The position numbers and the translations under genes were made by a program. Shown in pieces: positions 50,135 to 62,002 of a stretch of DNA of 64,000 nucleotides. How positions within the stretch are numbered: the stretch's first letter is position 1; every line of letters starts with the position of its first letter. Under the pieces are notes generated by a model, which was not told the DNA's origin, did not search any database, and saw only the letters and a list, made by a program, of their open reading frames with translations. This stretch comes from Vibrio hepatarius (lineage in GTDB: Bacteria; Pseudomonadota; Gammaproteobacteria; Enterobacterales; Vibrionaceae). The stretch lies in assembly GCF_018860525.1 (NCBI RefSeq), contig NZ_JAHKPM010000038.1:1-64000 (forward strand), read 5' to 3'.

Positions 50135-50149
50135 AACATGCATCCGAAT

Positions 50150-50176
50150 GAAAAAAAAGGGCCTTGCGGCCCTTTT
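50150..50176 (-). terminator. pepA terminator directly before holC
   Basis: AAAAGGGCC / GGCCCTTTT 9-bp perfect stem with loop TTGC, followed on the minus strand by eight T residues. It ends pepA but lies 16 bases from the holC start, so holC must be read by read-through or start inside the region. Confidence 0.9.
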
Positions 50177-50188
50177 CGTGTTTGGAAA

Positions 50189-51697
50189 TTACTCTTCCGT
50201 TTCTTGGCCGCTTCGGTTTAGTACAAACTGGACGAGCATTGAGACAGGACGACCTGTTGCTCCTTTGGCTGCACCAGATTTCCAAGCGGTACCTGCAATG
50301 TCGATATGAGCCCAGTGGTATTTCTTTGCAAATTTGGATAAGAAACATCCGGCCGTGATGGTGCCACCAGGGCGACCACCTATGTTGGCCATATCGGCAA
50401 ACGGACTTTTCAGCTGTTCGTGATATTCATCTGCCATTGGTAGACGCCATGCACGATCGCTGGCTTGCTCAGACGCATTAACCAATTCATGCGATAGAGG
50501 GTTATGGTTAGATAAAATACCACTAATATGATGCCCGAGAGCAATTACGCAAGCTCCCGTAAGGGTTGCAACATCAACAACACATTCAGGGTCAAAACGC
50601 TCAACGTAAGTTAATGCATCGCACAGTACCAGGCGACCTTCCGCATCCGTATTGAGTACTTCTACCGTTTGACCTGACATTGTCGTTAAGATATCGCCTG
50701 GGCGATAAGCATTGCTACCGGGCATATTCTCACAGCCAGCAAGAACACCGATAACATTAATTGGCAAGTTGAGTTTGGCTAGTGATTTCATAGTACCAAA
50801 GACTGAAGCAGCACCACACATATCGTATTTCATTTCATCCATGCCTTCGCCTGGTTTGAGTGAAATACCACCAGAATCAAAGGTTAGCCCTTTACCTACT
50901 AGAACAATGGGCTTGATATCTGGATCAGAGCTGCCTTTATATTCCATTATGGACATCATAGATTCATTTTTGGAACCTCGGCCAACTGCTAGGTAGGAGG
51001 TCATGCCCAGCTTTTCCATCTCTTGTTCACCAATAATTTTAGTGGTGACTGTCTGATAGTCATCTGCAAGGCGTCGAGCTTGAGAGGCTAGGTAAGCAGG
51101 GTTGGCAATGTTGGGCGGCATGTTTCCAAGATCTTTTGCAGCCTTTACTCCTGAAGCGATAGCTAAACCATGGGTGATCGCTTTTTCACCTAGATTGAGC
51201 TCTCGTCGCGTCGGGACATTGAATACAAGTTTGCGTAATGGACGGCGAGTTTCCGGCTTGATACTTTTGAACTGATCAAATGTGTATAAACTATCTTTTG
51301 TTGCTTCAACGGCTTGACGTACTTTCCAATATGTATCGCGGCCTTTAACGTGCAGCTCGGTGAGAAAGCAGACCGCTTCCATTGAACCTGTCTCGTTTAA
51401 AGTATTAATGGTTTTTTGAATAATTTCTTTATACTGGCGTTCTCCCAGTTCACGTTCTTTACCACAGCCGACAAGTAAAACGCGCTCGGACAGCACCCCT
51501 GGTACTTGATGTAGTAACAACATCTGCCCTGGTTTTCCTTCCAGATCACCACGACGAAGTAGTGAACTGATATAGCCGTCGCTGATTTTATCTAGCTGTT
51601 CAGCAACTGGAGAGAGACGGCGTGGTTCGAATACACCCACAACAATACAAGCGCTACGTTGTTTCTCCGGGCTACCACTTTTTACACTGAACTCCAT
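50189..51697 (-). CDS. pepA: Leucyl aminopeptidase PepA
   Basis: Hexameric M17 metallopeptidase; in E. coli also a DNA-binding protein for XerCD recombination and carAB control. 502 residues with the metal/catalytic segments [19 protein letters not shown] (about 260-280) and NTDAEGRL (about 345-352). The frame is open 40 codons upstream, but AGGAG precedes the ATG giving [13 protein letters not shown], the normal terminus. It diverges from lptF. Confidence 0.96.
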   Translation of the reverse strand: MEFSVKSGSPEKQRSACIVVGVFEPRRLSPVAEQLDKISDGYISSLLRRGDLEGKPGQMLLLHQVPGVLSERVLLVGCGKERELGERQYKEIIQKTINTLNETGSMEAVCFLTELHVKGRDTYWKVRQAVEATKDSLYTFDQFKSIKPETRRPLRKLVFNVPTRRELNLGEKAITHGLAIASGVKAAKDLGNMPPNIANPAYLASQARRLADDYQTVTTKIIGEQEMEKLGMTSYLAVGRGSKNESMMSIMEYKGSSDPDIKPIVLVGKGLTFDSGGISLKPGEGMDEMKYDMCGAASVFGTMKSLAKLNLPINVIGVLAGCENMPGSNAYRPGDILTTMSGQTVEVLNTDAEGRLVLCDALTYVERFDPECVVDVATLTGACVIALGHHISGILSNHNPLSHELVNASEQASDRAWRLPMADEYHEQLKSPFADMANIGGRPGGTITAGCFLSKFAKKYHWAHIDIAGTAWKSGAAKGATGRPVSMLVQFVLNRSGQETEE

Positions 51698-51888
51698 GCG
51701 TACTCCTACATCCTGAAGACAAATAGAACTAAATGTTAGATAATGGCGTCTTACTTGTGGATTCCTAGTTTGGAACGACGAGTAAATAAGCGCGTTAACA
51801 GTTAGCCAAAATTTCAAATAATAAAAGGTTCAACGGGAAATTATAGTGATTCAATTAAAAAAACAAGTTTTGTATAGGTAATTTCAAC

Positions 51889-52992
51889 GTGATTATTGTT
51901 AGATATTTGATCCGCGAGACACTCAAGAGCCAACTGGCGATCTTTTTTATCCTGTTTTTGGTGTTTTTAAGTCAAAAACTGATAAAAGTTTTAGCCGATG
52001 CCTCAGATGGTGATATCCCTGCTTCATTGGTAATGTATTATGTTGGTTTGAGCATGCCGTCAATGGGGCTACTAATGCTGCCTCTAAGTTTGTTTCTTGG
52101 CATTTTGCTGACCTTTGGGCGTTTATATGCGGAAAGTGAAATCACCGTCATGAATGCAACGGGTATTGGTAATAAATTCCTCATTAGGGCTGCACTTTAC
52201 CTAGCGGTGATTACCGGTCTAATTGCTGGTGCCAACGCATTTGTTTTTTCTCCTATGAGCCAAGAAAAACTCATTCAGCTTGAAGAGCAAGTGGCGGCCG
52301 AAAGCAATGTTGAAACGCTTCAAAAAGGTCAATTTCAAGGTACGTCTGATGGATCCTCTGTTGTCTTTATTGATGACATTGAGGACAAAGAGCTCAAACA
52401 TGTTTTTGTTGCCCAAATGCGCCCACGCGGCTCGATTTTACCTAGTGTTTCATTTTCACAATCAGGTGAGATTAAAGAACTCAGTGATGGCCGACAAGTG
52501 ATTCGAATGTATGATGGTGTTCGCTATGAAGGTTTACCGACCCGTCTTGACTATATGGTGACGAACTTTAAACAGTATGAAGGCTTGATTGGGAAGCGTG
52601 ACGTTAAGCCTAAAGGCCGTGATTGGGAAGCGATTCCTACTTTGCAACTTATCTCTAACCCTGATCCCCGCGCCCAAGCTGAGTTGCAATGGCGGATCTC
52701 TCTTGTTGTATGCATACCGCTCTTAACTATGCTGGTAGTGCCATTATCCGCGGTTAACCCCCGTCAAGGTCGCTTTGCTAAAATGGGTCCGGCGATATTG
52801 ATTTATTTGGCTTATTTTTTATCAATTAGTGCCACCAAGTCAGCACTGGAAGATGGCTCTATTCCCGCTTTTATTGGTATGTGGCCGATTAACGCTGTAC
52901 TACTGCTTACCGCGATAGGGATCAACTCACTGGATAGCATTCCAGTTAGGCGAATTAAAGATAAATTAAGACAACGTAAGAAGGCCGTATAA
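51889..52992 (+). CDS. lptF: LPS export permease LptF
   Basis: One half of the LptFG membrane dimer that extracts LPS for LptB ATPase. 367 residues: three helices at each end around a periplasmic jellyroll; conserved IIVRYLIRETLKSQLAIFF at the N-terminus, YAESEITVMNATG, and VVPLSAVNPRQGRF near helix 4. The start is GTG, with AGGT 9 bases upstream. lptG follows after 3 bases. Confidence 0.96.
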   Translation: MIIVRYLIRETLKSQLAIFFILFLVFLSQKLIKVLADASDGDIPASLVMYYVGLSMPSMGLLMLPLSLFLGILLTFGRLYAESEITVMNATGIGNKFLIRAALYLAVITGLIAGANAFVFSPMSQEKLIQLEEQVAAESNVETLQKGQFQGTSDGSSVVFIDDIEDKELKHVFVAQMRPRGSILPSVSFSQSGEIKELSDGRQVIRMYDGVRYEGLPTRLDYMVTNFKQYEGLIGKRDVKPKGRDWEAIPTLQLISNPDPRAQAELQWRISLVVCIPLLTMLVVPLSAVNPRQGRFAKMGPAILIYLAYFLSISATKSALEDGSIPAFIGMWPINAVLLLTAIGINSLDSIPVRRIKDKLRQRKKAV

Positions 52993-52995
52993 TCT

Positions 52996-54066
52996 GTGTT
53001 TAAAATCCTCGATCTTTATATTGGTAAGACTATTATTGCCACTACTTCGCTAGTACTTGTGACTTTTGTTGGTCTGTCTTCGATTATTAAATACGTAGAG
53101 CAGTTACGTAAGGTGGGCCAAGGTAGTTATGATTTACTGCAAGCTTTGTTTTACGTCGTCTTGAGCATTCCTCGTGATATTGAAATGTTTTTTCCTATGG
53201 CGGCTTTATTAGGGGCTTTAATTGGGCTGGGTATGTTAGCCTCAAGTTCTGAACTGGTTGTCATGCAGGCTTCAGGTTATTCCAAACTCGATATTGGCTT
53301 ATCGGTGCTTAAAACAGCAGTGCCTTTGATGATATTAGTTACTTTACTTGGTCAGTGGGGTGCTCCTCAGGCTCAGAAGATGGCACGAGATTTACGGGCG
53401 TTTAGTACCTCTGGCGGTGCAATTATGTCTTTACGTACAGGTGTTTGGGCTCGTGATGCCAACGATTTTATTTTCATTGGTAAAATCGATGATGATACAT
53501 TGTATGGCCTGAATATGTGGCGATTTAATACCGATAAACAATTAGAAAGCGTAGTCTATGCAGCGCAAGTGGATTACCTTTCAGATAACACTTGGCTCAT
53601 GAAAGATGTTCAGTTAACAGAAATGGTAGATGAAGTCGAAATTTCTAAAACCAATTTACCAGACTATCGATGGACGACCTCACTAGCACCAGACAAACTT
53701 GCAGTTGTAACGGTAAAACCAGAAGAGCTCTCTTTAGGCGGTTTGTACGATTATGTTGATTACCTTAAGGCGTCTGAGCAGGACTCTTCACGTTATGAAC
53801 TAGCATTGTGGCGAAAAGTAACTCAGCCTTTTTCGATAGCTGTCATGATGTTGATGGCGCTGTCATTTATTTTTGGCCCGTTACGAAGTGTGACCATGGG
53901 GGCGCGGATTTTATCGGGAGTTGTCGCGGGTTTTACTTTCTATATTTCTAGCGAATTTTTCGGTCCATTGAGTTTGGTATATAACATTCCTCCAGCGTTT
54001 GGTGCTGTGATGCCGAGTATGGTATTTTTGACTGTTGCTTTAGTTTTGCTTCGGAGAAAACTTTAG
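52996..54066 (+). CDS. lptG: LPS export permease LptG
   Basis: Partner of LptF with the same fold. 356 residues; FFPMAALLGALIGLGMLA and SSELVVMQASGYS lie in the N-terminal helices and coupling helix, MMLMALSFIFGPLRSV in helix 4. GTG start, as in lptF. A terminator closes the two-gene operon. Confidence 0.96.
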   Translation: MFKILDLYIGKTIIATTSLVLVTFVGLSSIIKYVEQLRKVGQGSYDLLQALFYVVLSIPRDIEMFFPMAALLGALIGLGMLASSSELVVMQASGYSKLDIGLSVLKTAVPLMILVTLLGQWGAPQAQKMARDLRAFSTSGGAIMSLRTGVWARDANDFIFIGKIDDDTLYGLNMWRFNTDKQLESVVYAAQVDYLSDNTWLMKDVQLTEMVDEVEISKTNLPDYRWTTSLAPDKLAVVTVKPEELSLGGLYDYVDYLKASEQDSSRYELALWRKVTQPFSIAVMMLMALSFIFGPLRSVTMGARILSGVVAGFTFYISSEFFGPLSLVYNIPPAFGAVMPSMVFLTVALVLLRRKL

Positions 54067-54083
54067 TTTACATACTATTCAGT

Positions 54084-54110
54084 AAAGGGCTGCAAAGTGC
54101 AGCCTTTTTT
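54084..54110 (+). terminator. lptFG terminator
   Basis: GGCTGCA / TGCAGCC stem with loop AAG, extended by AA/TT and one G-T pair, followed by TTTTTT. It lies between the convergent lptG and mutS and is weaker in the mutS direction. Confidence 0.9.
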
Positions 54111-54117
54111 ACACTTG

Positions 54118-56679
54118 TTATAATAGTTTTTTTAATCGATATAAAGCCTCTAAAGCTTGGCGAGGTGTTAGATCATCAGGGTCGATCTTGGCAAGAGTTT
54201 CCTCAACTTCACTTGGTTCTGTTATTAGGCTGAGTTGGTTTTTTGTGTCTACTGAATACTTCGCTGTATTGCCTTCAGCTGCGCTCAGTTGTTCCAATTG
54301 AGTCAGTTTGATTCGTGCATGTTTTATGACGCTTTTGGGTACACCCGCAAGTGCCGCTACTGCTAAGCCATAAGATTTACTCGCGGCGCCTTCTTGGACT
54401 GTATGCATGAAAGCAATGTTGTCACCATGTTCTACTGCATCTAAGTGTACGTTAGCTAGATGAGGAGTTTGATTTGGCAATTCAGTTAGCTCGAAATAGT
54501 GAGTGGCAAATAGAGTCATAGAACCTAGCTGTTTTGCTAACCATTCTGCACTAGCCCAAGCGAGAGATAAGCCATCGTAGGTGCTGGTTCCTCGACCGAT
54601 TTCATCCATAAGCACCAAACTTTTAGTGGTTGCATTGTGAAGAATATTCGCTGTTTCTGTCATTTCAACCATAAAAGTAGAGCGCCCTGAAGCTAGGTCA
54701 TCTGATGCACCAATACGAGTAAATATACGATCAATAGAACCAATTTTTGCGGACTCTGCAGGAACATATGAACCAATATGAGCCATTAACGCAATCAGTG
54801 CTGTTTGGCGCATATAGGTTGATTTACCACCCATATTTGGCCCTGTTATAATCAACATCTTGCGCTCAGAGTTGAGCTTTATTGGATTGGCGATAAACGG
54901 CTCGTCGAGTACTTGCTCGACAACTGGGTGACGGCCAGATTGGATTTCGATGCCTGTTTCTTCCATCAATATCGGACGACAATAATCTAGGTTGTCTGCT
55001 CGTTCTGCAAGGTTTTGCAGTACATCAATCTGAGAAATAGCAGAAGCTAGGTTTTGTAAATTCTCTAAATGGGGCAGTAGTAGGTCAAACAGTTCTTCCC
55101 ATAATCTTTTTTCCAGTGACAGCGCCTTGGACTTGGAATTTAGAACTTTGTCTTCGTGTTCTTTGAGTTCGGGAATAATATAACGCTCTGCATTTTTTAA
55201 CGTTTGGCGACGAACATAATGAGGAGGAGCCAAATGACTTTGCCCTCGACTGATTTGGATGAAGAAGCCGTGTACATTATTGTAACCGACTTTTAAACTA
55301 TCGATACCGTGGCGTTCTCTTTCCTCTTTTTCAAGTTTTTCAAGGTACTCAGTTGCACCTTCTGCTAATTTACGCCACTCATCGAGTTCATCGTTGTAGC
55401 CTTCTGCAAGAACACCACCATCTCTAATGACAACAGGTGGGTTGTCTTTTATCGCGCGTTCTAGTAGTTCACTGATGGTTTGCTGTGGTGCTGCATAATT
55501 GGCGAGTTTAGTCAGATATGGATGAGCTAAACTGCCCATGGTATCAGCCAAGTCAGGCAGTTGCTGCATTGCGTGGCGTAGTCGTGCTAGATCTCGAGGG
55601 CGTGCACTGCGTAACGCAAGGCGAGCTATAATACGTTCGATATCGCCAATTTGTTTGAGTATTGGATTGAGCTCTGAAAATAAAACTAACTCTTTGAGCT
55701 CACTTATAGCATCAAGGCGATAATTTAAGGTTTTTATATCTCGCATTGGTTGATGCAACCAGCGTTTTAGCATGCGACTTCCCATTGCTGTCGCACTATG
55801 ATCTAACACCTCTGCTAATGTATTGTCTGTTCCACCGGAAAGATTCTGAGTGATTTCTAAATTACGTCGCGTTGCCGCATCGAGAATCACTGAGTGATCT
55901 TGTTGATCGTAAGTGAGCGAGCGAATATGAGGCAGTGCAGTACGTTGAGTATCTTTTACATATTGAATCAAGCACCCAGCGGCACATAACCCAAGTCTTG
56001 CTTGTTCTACACCAAAGCCAACTAAATCTCTTGTGCCAAACTGTTGGTTGAGTTGCTGCTTTGCGGTGTCTAGCTCAAATTCCCAAACCGGGCGACGTCG
56101 ATTGCCATTGCGCGAAGCCATAAGATCAACAGGGGAAAAGTCTTCAGGAAAGAGCAGTTCTCTTGGTGAGGTTCGTTGTAGCTCTGCTGCCATTGCTTCT
56201 TCTGTTTGCGGCTCCATTAATTGGAAACGACCAGAAGTGACATCTAATGTTGCATAACCAAATTTACCGTCTTGATGATATATTGCAGCAATAAGGTTAT
56301 CAACTCTTTCGGAAAGTAGCGCTTCATCTGTGACAGTACCTGGCGTAACGATGCGTACTACCTTACGCTCGACAGGGCCTTTACTGGTAGCTGGATCGCC
56401 TATCTGCTCGCAGATAGCAACAGATTCACCAAGTTGAACCAGTTTCGCTAAATATCCCTCAACTGCATGAAATGGGACTCCCGCCATTGGGATAGGCTCT
56501 CCAGCAGATGCTCCACGCTTTGTCAGTGAGATATCTAACAATTGAGACGCACGCTTAGCATCATTATAAAAAAGTTCGTAGAAATCCCCCATCCGATAAA
56601 ATAACAATATATCCGGATTCTCAGCTTTGAGTTTATGGTACTGCTGCATCATGGGAGTGTGTTTTTGTTCAGCTTTCAC
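54118..56679 (-). CDS. mutS: DNA mismatch repair protein MutS
   Basis: Recognises mismatches and recruits MutL. 853 residues, equal to E. coli MutS: mismatch-binding [11 protein letters not shown] (Phe and Glu wedge, about 30-40), connector and lever domains, and the ATPase with Walker [14 protein letters not shown] and Walker [17 protein letters not shown]. The start is GTG giving [14 protein letters not shown]; the frame continues 31 codons upstream into the pncC promoter but that part is not MutS-like. Confidence 0.97.
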   Translation of the reverse strand: MKAEQKHTPMMQQYHKLKAENPDILLFYRMGDFYELFYNDAKRASQLLDISLTKRGASAGEPIPMAGVPFHAVEGYLAKLVQLGESVAICEQIGDPATSKGPVERKVVRIVTPGTVTDEALLSERVDNLIAAIYHQDGKFGYATLDVTSGRFQLMEPQTEEAMAAELQRTSPRELLFPEDFSPVDLMASRNGNRRRPVWEFELDTAKQQLNQQFGTRDLVGFGVEQARLGLCAAGCLIQYVKDTQRTALPHIRSLTYDQQDHSVILDAATRRNLEITQNLSGGTDNTLAEVLDHSATAMGSRMLKRWLHQPMRDIKTLNYRLDAISELKELVLFSELNPILKQIGDIERIIARLALRSARPRDLARLRHAMQQLPDLADTMGSLAHPYLTKLANYAAPQQTISELLERAIKDNPPVVIRDGGVLAEGYNDELDEWRKLAEGATEYLEKLEKEERERHGIDSLKVGYNNVHGFFIQISRGQSHLAPPHYVRRQTLKNAERYIIPELKEHEDKVLNSKSKALSLEKRLWEELFDLLLPHLENLQNLASAISQIDVLQNLAERADNLDYCRPILMEETGIEIQSGRHPVVEQVLDEPFIANPIKLNSERKMLIITGPNMGGKSTYMRQTALIALMAHIGSYVPAESAKIGSIDRIFTRIGASDDLASGRSTFMVEMTETANILHNATTKSLVLMDEIGRGTSTYDGLSLAWASAEWLAKQLGSMTLFATHYFELTELPNQTPHLANVHLDAVEHGDNIAFMHTVQEGAASKSYGLAVAALAGVPKSVIKHARIKLTQLEQLSAAEGNTAKYSVDTKNQLSLITEPSEVEETLAKIDPDDLTPRQALEALYRLKKLL

Positions 56680-56762
56680 GGGTAATTTCTTTCGTTTATG
56701 TTTATTGCGGCTTAGGATACGTGAATCATGATTTGACGAAAAGTCACAATGAGGTTTTAGAT

Positions 56763-57245
56763 ATGGAATCACAGCAAATCTTATCTACCAAACTGGGGTG
56801 GTGCTTAAAATATCACCAGATTGTCCTTGCAACGGCAGAGTCGTGTACTGGCGGCGGTATATCTGCGGCTATCACTGATATTCCCGGTAGCTCTGCTTGG
56901 TTTGATCGCGCCTTTATCACTTATAGCAACGAAGCCAAAATTGAAATGCTAGGGGTTTCTCCAGAAACGATCCACTCTCATGGTGCGGTTAGTGAGATGA
57001 CTGTAATTGAAATGGTTAAGGGCGCTCTCAAATATTCTAATGCTAATCTAGGTGTGTCAATAAGCGGGGTGGCAGGGCCGGATGGTGGTAGTGCTGAAAA
57101 GCCTGTTGGCACCGTATGTTTTGCGTGGGCGGATGATAAGGGTTGGCTTAAAGTGGAGACTCATTATTTTTCAGGCAACCGCGCTGAAGTGCGCCAGCAA
57201 GCGGTGAGTCTTGCTTTGCAAGCATTGTATGAAAAAGTGAAGTGA
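56763..57245 (+). CDS. pncC: Nicotinamide-nucleotide amidase (CinA C-terminal type)
   Basis: Deamidates NMN to nicotinate mononucleotide in NAD recycling. 160 residues, a stand-alone CinA C-domain: [20 protein letters not shown] (about 23-42), the catalytic Ser/Lys segments and [17 protein letters not shown] (about 104-120). The ATG behind GAGG is used rather than a GTG 14 codons upstream. It lies divergent from mutS and upstream of recA, the usual place. Confidence 0.93.
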   Translation: MESQQILSTKLGWCLKYHQIVLATAESCTGGGISAAITDIPGSSAWFDRAFITYSNEAKIEMLGVSPETIHSHGAVSEMTVIEMVKGALKYSNANLGVSISGVAGPDGGSAEKPVGTVCFAWADDKGWLKVETHYFSGNRAEVRQQAVSLALQALYEKVK

Positions 57246-57319
57246 AAAGTCGGCTAGAAAATTAACCTCACAAGAATTAATAAGATGCAGCTGATATACA
57301 AAAAAAACATCGCCAGCTA

Positions 57320-57347
57320 TGGACACTGTATGAATCAACAGTATAAT
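57320..57347 (+). promoter_or_regulatory. recA promoter with LexA (SOS) box
   Basis: TGGACA and TATAAT are 16 bases apart, and the spacer is exactly CTGT-ATGAATCA-ACAG (57326-57341), a perfect SOS-box core. LexA would sit between -35 and -10. The leader that follows contains a CATCAG/CTGATG hairpin at 57401-57416, just before the ribosome binding site. Confidence 0.92.
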
Positions 57348-57434
57348 AATTTATAGTGATAGCCCAGAATAGCTCTGAGGCAAAATAAGCATTCAAATAT
57401 CATCAGTGTACTGATGAGTTAAGTGGAGAAAGTG

Positions 57435-58481
57435 ATGGACGATAATAAACAGAAGGCGCTCGCTGCGGCACTTGGTCAGATTGAAAAGCAATTCGGTAAA
57501 GGCTCTATCATGCGTCTTGGTGATAACCGTACTATGGATGTTGAAACTATTTCCACGGGCTCACTTTCTCTTGATATTGCATTGGGTGCTGGTGGTTTAC
57601 CAATGGGGCGTATTGTTGAAGTGTATGGCCCTGAATCATCGGGTAAAACGACGTTAACACTTGAGCTGATTGCTGCTGCCCAACGTGAAGGCAAAACGTG
57701 TGCTTTTATTGATGCTGAGCATGCACTTGACCCTGTTTATGCCAAAAAGCTGGGGGTTGATATTGATGCTTTGTTAGTATCTCAACCCGACACGGGTGAG
57801 CAAGCGCTTGAAATTTGCGATGCTTTGGCTCGTTCTGGTGCAATTGATGTTATGGTAATTGACTCAGTTGCAGCATTGACGCCAAAGGCTGAAATTGAAG
57901 GTGAGATGGGCGACAGTCACATGGGGCTACAGGCTCGTATGCTATCCCAGGCAATGCGTAAGTTGACGGGTAACCTTAAACAGTCAAATTGTATGTGTAT
58001 CTTTATCAACCAAATTAGGATGAAGATAGGCGTTATGTTTGGTAATCCTGAGACCACAACCGGCGGCAACGCACTTAAGTTTTATGCTTCGGTTCGTCTA
58101 GATATTCGCCGCACAGGTTCGATTAAAGAAGGTGATGAGGTTGTTGGTAATGAAACTCGCATCAAAGTGGTTAAGAACAAGATTGCAGCGCCATTTAAAC
58201 AAGCGGAAACCCAAATCATGTATGGTCAAGGTTTTAACCGTGAAGGTGAGTTGATAGATCTTGGTGTGAAGAATAAATTGATTGAAAAAGCTGGTGCTTG
58301 GTATAGCTACAATGGTGATAAGATTGGTCAAGGTAAAGCCAATGCGGCAAAATTTTTGCGTGAGAATACACAAGCTGCCCAAACGATTGATGCGACGTTA
58401 CGTAGCATGCTGCTTTCTCCAGCAGAGCCTCAAGCTGATGATGTTGAATTAGATAAAATGCCAGAAAAAGAAGAGTTATAA
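57435..58481 (+). CDS. recA: Recombinase RecA
   Basis: Strand-exchange ATPase and co-protease for LexA. 348 residues: Walker [10 protein letters not shown] (about 65-73), Walker [16 protein letters not shown] loops L1 ([17 protein letters not shown]) and L2 ([13 protein letters not shown]), and an acidic C-terminal tail. The ATG behind GGAG giving [10 protein letters not shown] is used; an in-frame GTG four codons earlier is too close to that site. Confidence 0.99.
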   Translation: MDDNKQKALAAALGQIEKQFGKGSIMRLGDNRTMDVETISTGSLSLDIALGAGGLPMGRIVEVYGPESSGKTTLTLELIAAAQREGKTCAFIDAEHALDPVYAKKLGVDIDALLVSQPDTGEQALEICDALARSGAIDVMVIDSVAALTPKAEIEGEMGDSHMGLQARMLSQAMRKLTGNLKQSNCMCIFINQIRMKIGVMFGNPETTTGGNALKFYASVRLDIRRTGSIKEGDEVVGNETRIKVVKNKIAAPFKQAETQIMYGQGFNREGELIDLGVKNKLIEKAGAWYSYNGDKIGQGKANAAKFLRENTQAAQTIDATLRSMLLSPAEPQADDVELDKMPEKEEL

Positions 58482-58501
58482 GTTATCTGATTAAAGACAA
58501 T

Positions 58502-58532
58502 AAGCCCTGTCAGTTGTGTGCAGGGCTTTGTT
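58502..58532 (+). terminator. recA-recX intercistronic terminator
   Basis: AAGCCCTG / CAGGGCTT stem with an 11-base loop and a short T-rich tail. In E. coli a terminator at this place lets only a fraction of recA transcripts run into recX; the same is inferred here. Confidence 0.85.
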
Positions 58533-58553
58533 ATATCTGGGCCTAGGATATTT

Positions 58554-59018
58554 ATGTTTAAAAGAGCTTTGGTGACTTTATCTGCTAAAGAAGCTTCCAT
58601 TCAACTTTTGAGTAGAAGGGATCATGGTGAATACGAGCTTTATCAAAAACTAATTTATAAAGGCTATGATGAAAAGGCTGTCAATGACGCGATAAATTTT
58701 TGTTTAGAGCATCACTATCTTGATGATCTTCGTTATGCCAAAAGTCAAATACGTCAGCATGTCCATAAAGGTCATGGTGAACGGCGTATTCGCCAGGAAC
58801 TTCAGCAGAAGAGAGTCGCAGATTCTGTGGTAGAGCAAGCTATGGAGGAAGAACCACAAGACTGGTTTGAGTTAGCCAAGCAAGTAGCGGAAAAGAAATT
58901 CAAAGGCCAAAAAGCAATAGATCTCAAAGAGAACGCTAAACAAGTACGTTTTCTGCAATATCGAGGCTATAGCTTTGAACAAATAGATTATGCATTAAAT
59001 GCCTACCAAGATGATTAA
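58554..59018 (+). CDS. recX: RecA regulator RecX
   Basis: Binds the RecA filament and limits its activity. 154 residues made of three-helix repeats; [18 protein letters not shown] at the N-terminus and [14 protein letters not shown] in the middle are family hallmarks. AGGA lies before the ATG; 12 upstream codons in the terminator are excluded. It depends on recA read-through. Confidence 0.94.
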   Translation: MFKRALVTLSAKEASIQLLSRRDHGEYELYQKLIYKGYDEKAVNDAINFCLEHHYLDDLRYAKSQIRQHVHKGHGERRIRQELQQKRVADSVVEQAMEEEPQDWFELAKQVAEKKFKGQKAIDLKENAKQVRFLQYRGYSFEQIDYALNAYQDD

Positions 59019-59241
59019 CACCCCTTTTAGTTGTTCTATGAAGGCAGAACTTGCTTATTTTTCCTAGTTAAGATATCCCCTTAAGGATAAAACTAAATTT
59101 TCCTCAGAGATAATCGAATCCCCGATAATTACTCTACCCACTAAAAATAGTGGTCGAAAGATCAACAGGGCCTAGTCGTGGCGCTTACCATGATCTACAA
59201 TAGCGCAAAATTCTAACTCGACTATTTCTAGGAAGCGCTGC

Positions 59242-61824
59242 ATGTACATGAGCACTGACGAGGTTCGTAATGCGTTCCTCATGTTCTTTGAAAGCAAAGG
59301 ACATCAAATCGTAGACAGTTCATCTTTGGTCCCACATAACGATCCTACTCTATTATTTACTAATGCAGGGATGAACCAATTTAAAGATTGCTTTTTAGGT
59401 GCAGAAAAACGTGCCTATACTCGCGCAACTACGGCTCAACGTTGTGTACGTGCTGGTGGTAAACACAACGATTTAGAAAATGTTGGTTTTACTGCTCGTC
59501 ACCATACTTTCTTCGAAATGCTTGGAAATTTCAGCTTTGGTGATTACTTCAAAGAAGATGCGATTGCTTATGCATGGGAGTTTTTGACTGAAACATTGCA
59601 GCTACCTAGAGAGCGTCTTTTAGTCACAGTCTATGAAACAGACGATGAAGCTTTTGATATATGGAACAAACAAGTCGGTGTCCCAGCTGATCGTATCGTG
59701 CGTATTGGTGATAAAAAAGGCGGAAAACAATACGAGTCAGATAACTTCTGGACCATGGGGGACACGGGTCCTTGTGGACCATGTACAGAAATCTTCTATG
59801 ATCACGGCGAACATATTTGGGGGGGGCGCCCAGGTACTCCTGAAGAAGATGGCGATCGTTTTATCGAGATCTGGAATAACGTATTTATGCAGTTTAACCG
59901 TCATACAGATGGCTCGATGGAATCACTGCCTAAGCCTGCTGTAGATACTGGTATGGGGATCGAGCGTATTTCTGCAATTATGCAGGGAGTTCACTCAAAT
60001 TACGAAATTGATGTCTTTCAGAAGCTTATTAAAGCTGCAGCACAAACGATAGGGTATCAAGACCTATCGAACCAGTCATTGAGAGTTATCGCAGACCATA
60101 TTCGTTCATGTTCATTTTTGATTGTTGATGGTGTGATGCCTTCAAATGAAGGCCGTGGTTACGTTTTACGCCGTATCATACGACGTGCCGTACGCCATGG
60201 TAATAAGCTTGGTGCAAAAGGGGTGTTCTTCCACAAGCTTGTAGGAGTTCTTGCTGAAGTAATGGGGTCGGCAGGTGAAGAACTGAAGAAGCAGCAAGCA
60301 ATTGTGGAGAAAGTACTGCGTATCGAGGAAGAGAATTTTGGTCGTACTCTAGAACGCGGGATAACAATTCTTCACGAAGCACTGGATAACTTAGTTGGTA
60401 AGGTGCTTGACGGTGAAACAGTATTCAAACTTTATGATACTTACGGCTTTCCTGCTGATCTTACCAATGATGTTGCGCGTGAGCGTGATTTTTCTATCGA
60501 TGAACAAGGCTTTGAGCAAGCAATGGAAGCACAGCGCCAACGTGCTCGTGAAGCTGGCCAGTTTGGTGCTGACTACAACGCTACAATTAAAACTCAAACA
60601 CAATCTGAGTTCTGTGGTTATACCGCTACGCAAGGTAATAGCGATGTTGCGGAAATATTCGTTAAAGGTGAGTCGGCTGAATCACTATCGGCTGGTGATA
60701 AAGCGATACTAATCCTTGATGAAACGCCTTTTTACGCAGAGTCTGGTGGTCAATGTGGTGATACTGGAGTAATTAAAACACAGTATGGTGTTTTTAAAGT
60801 AGAAGATACACAAAAGTTGGGTAATGCAATCGCTCACCACGGTGTGTTAGCAGAAGGTGTTTTGGCAAAAGACGACAAAGTTCAAGCCTTAGTTAATGTT
60901 GAACGCCGCGCTGCGATTTCTTTAAACCACTCTGCAACCCATTTGTTGCATGCAGCGCTTCGCCAAATATTGGGAGAGCATGTCACTCAGAAAGGATCTC
61001 TTGTTAAGCCAGAGAATCTACGCTTTGACTTTTCACACTTAGAAGCAGTGACGCCATCTGAGTTGAGAGAAGTTGAGCGTTTAGTTAATGCTCAAGTTCG
61101 GCGTAATCATGTCATCGAAACCCAAATCATGGATATAGAGTCGGCCAAGCAGAAAGGTGCAATGGCCTTATTTGGTGAAAAATATGATGATGAAGTTCGA
61201 GTTCTGTCTATGGGGGAATTCTCTACTGAGCTTTGTGGAGGTATTCATGCAACGAAAACGGGTGATATCGGTCTATTCAAGATAACGTCAGAAGGTGGTA
61301 TTGCAGCAGGTGTTCGCCGTATTGAGGCAGCAACAGGTGAAGTGGCACTTGACGTAATTGAAGCCCAACAAACCAAGTATGAAGAAAAGTTAGTTGAATC
61401 TGCGCAAAAAGCGAAAAGCCTAGAAAAAGAAATTTTGAAGCTAAAAGACAAAATGTCGGCAACAGAGAGTGCCAACATTATGGGGAAAACTCAGGAAATC
61501 AATGGCATTAAAGTATTGATTGCTGGAATGGAAGGCGCCGATAGCAAAAACTTACGTACCATGGTTGATGGCATCAAAAACCAGATGGGAAGTGGTGTTG
61601 TCATGCTAGCCAATATTAACGATGGTAAAATTGGCTTGATAGCTGGCGTTACGAATGACCTCGTTGATAAAGTAAAGGCGGGAGACCTAGTTAAAATGGT
61701 TGCTGAGCAAGTTGGTGGCAAAGGTGGAGGACGCCCTGATATGGCTCAGGCTGGTGGAACTGATGTGGCTGCGCTACCTGAGGCGATGAAAACAATCAAA
61801 CCTTGGTTAGAAGAACGCTTATAA
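59242..61824 (+). CDS. alaS: Alanyl-tRNA synthetase
   Basis: Charges tRNA-Ala and edits mischarged Ser/Gly. 860 residues: class II aminoacylation domain (N-terminal 450; [10 protein letters not shown] motif 2 region), editing domain with HSATHLLH and [10 protein letters not shown] (zinc ligands, His near 571 and Cys near 668), and the C-Ala domain after a coiled coil. An ATG two codons later is possible, but AGGAAG fits the first. A 223-base gap separates it from recX. Confidence 0.98.
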   Translation: MYMSTDEVRNAFLMFFESKGHQIVDSSSLVPHNDPTLLFTNAGMNQFKDCFLGAEKRAYTRATTAQRCVRAGGKHNDLENVGFTARHHTFFEMLGNFSFGDYFKEDAIAYAWEFLTETLQLPRERLLVTVYETDDEAFDIWNKQVGVPADRIVRIGDKKGGKQYESDNFWTMGDTGPCGPCTEIFYDHGEHIWGGRPGTPEEDGDRFIEIWNNVFMQFNRHTDGSMESLPKPAVDTGMGIERISAIMQGVHSNYEIDVFQKLIKAAAQTIGYQDLSNQSLRVIADHIRSCSFLIVDGVMPSNEGRGYVLRRIIRRAVRHGNKLGAKGVFFHKLVGVLAEVMGSAGEELKKQQAIVEKVLRIEEENFGRTLERGITILHEALDNLVGKVLDGETVFKLYDTYGFPADLTNDVARERDFSIDEQGFEQAMEAQRQRAREAGQFGADYNATIKTQTQSEFCGYTATQGNSDVAEIFVKGESAESLSAGDKAILILDETPFYAESGGQCGDTGVIKTQYGVFKVEDTQKLGNAIAHHGVLAEGVLAKDDKVQALVNVERRAAISLNHSATHLLHAALRQILGEHVTQKGSLVKPENLRFDFSHLEAVTPSELREVERLVNAQVRRNHVIETQIMDIESAKQKGAMALFGEKYDDEVRVLSMGEFSTELCGGIHATKTGDIGLFKITSEGGIAAGVRRIEAATGEVALDVIEAQQTKYEEKLVESAQKAKSLEKEILKLKDKMSATESANIMGKTQEINGIKVLIAGMEGADSKNLRTMVDGIKNQMGSGVVMLANINDGKIGLIAGVTNDLVDKVKAGDLVKMVAEQVGGKGGGRPDMAQAGGTDVAALPEAMKTIKPWLEERL

Positions 61825-61832
61825 ATTGGTTG

Positions 61833-61865
61833 CGCTTAGCCGTTTCGGTTGGGCGTGATTTTTTA
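61833..61865 (+). terminator. alaS terminator
   Basis: CGCTTAGCCG / CGGTTGGGCG pair over 10 positions including three G-U pairs, loop TTT, then GATTTTTT. Confidence 0.7.
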
Positions 61866-62002
61866 ATCTCACGAGTGGTTTATTGAACTACATGTTTACA
61901 ACTTTTCTCAATTCCTTGCTGTCTGCTGTAATGACCACAAGCAGCTATATGGTAGAAGTATCTGGTATGGATGAGACTATGATATTGCCAAGGTGAAAAC
62001 TA

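Noticed and set aside
56680..56772. 31-residue N-terminal extension of MutS
   Set aside because: It runs through the divergent pncC promoter and the GTG start restores the normal 853-residue length.
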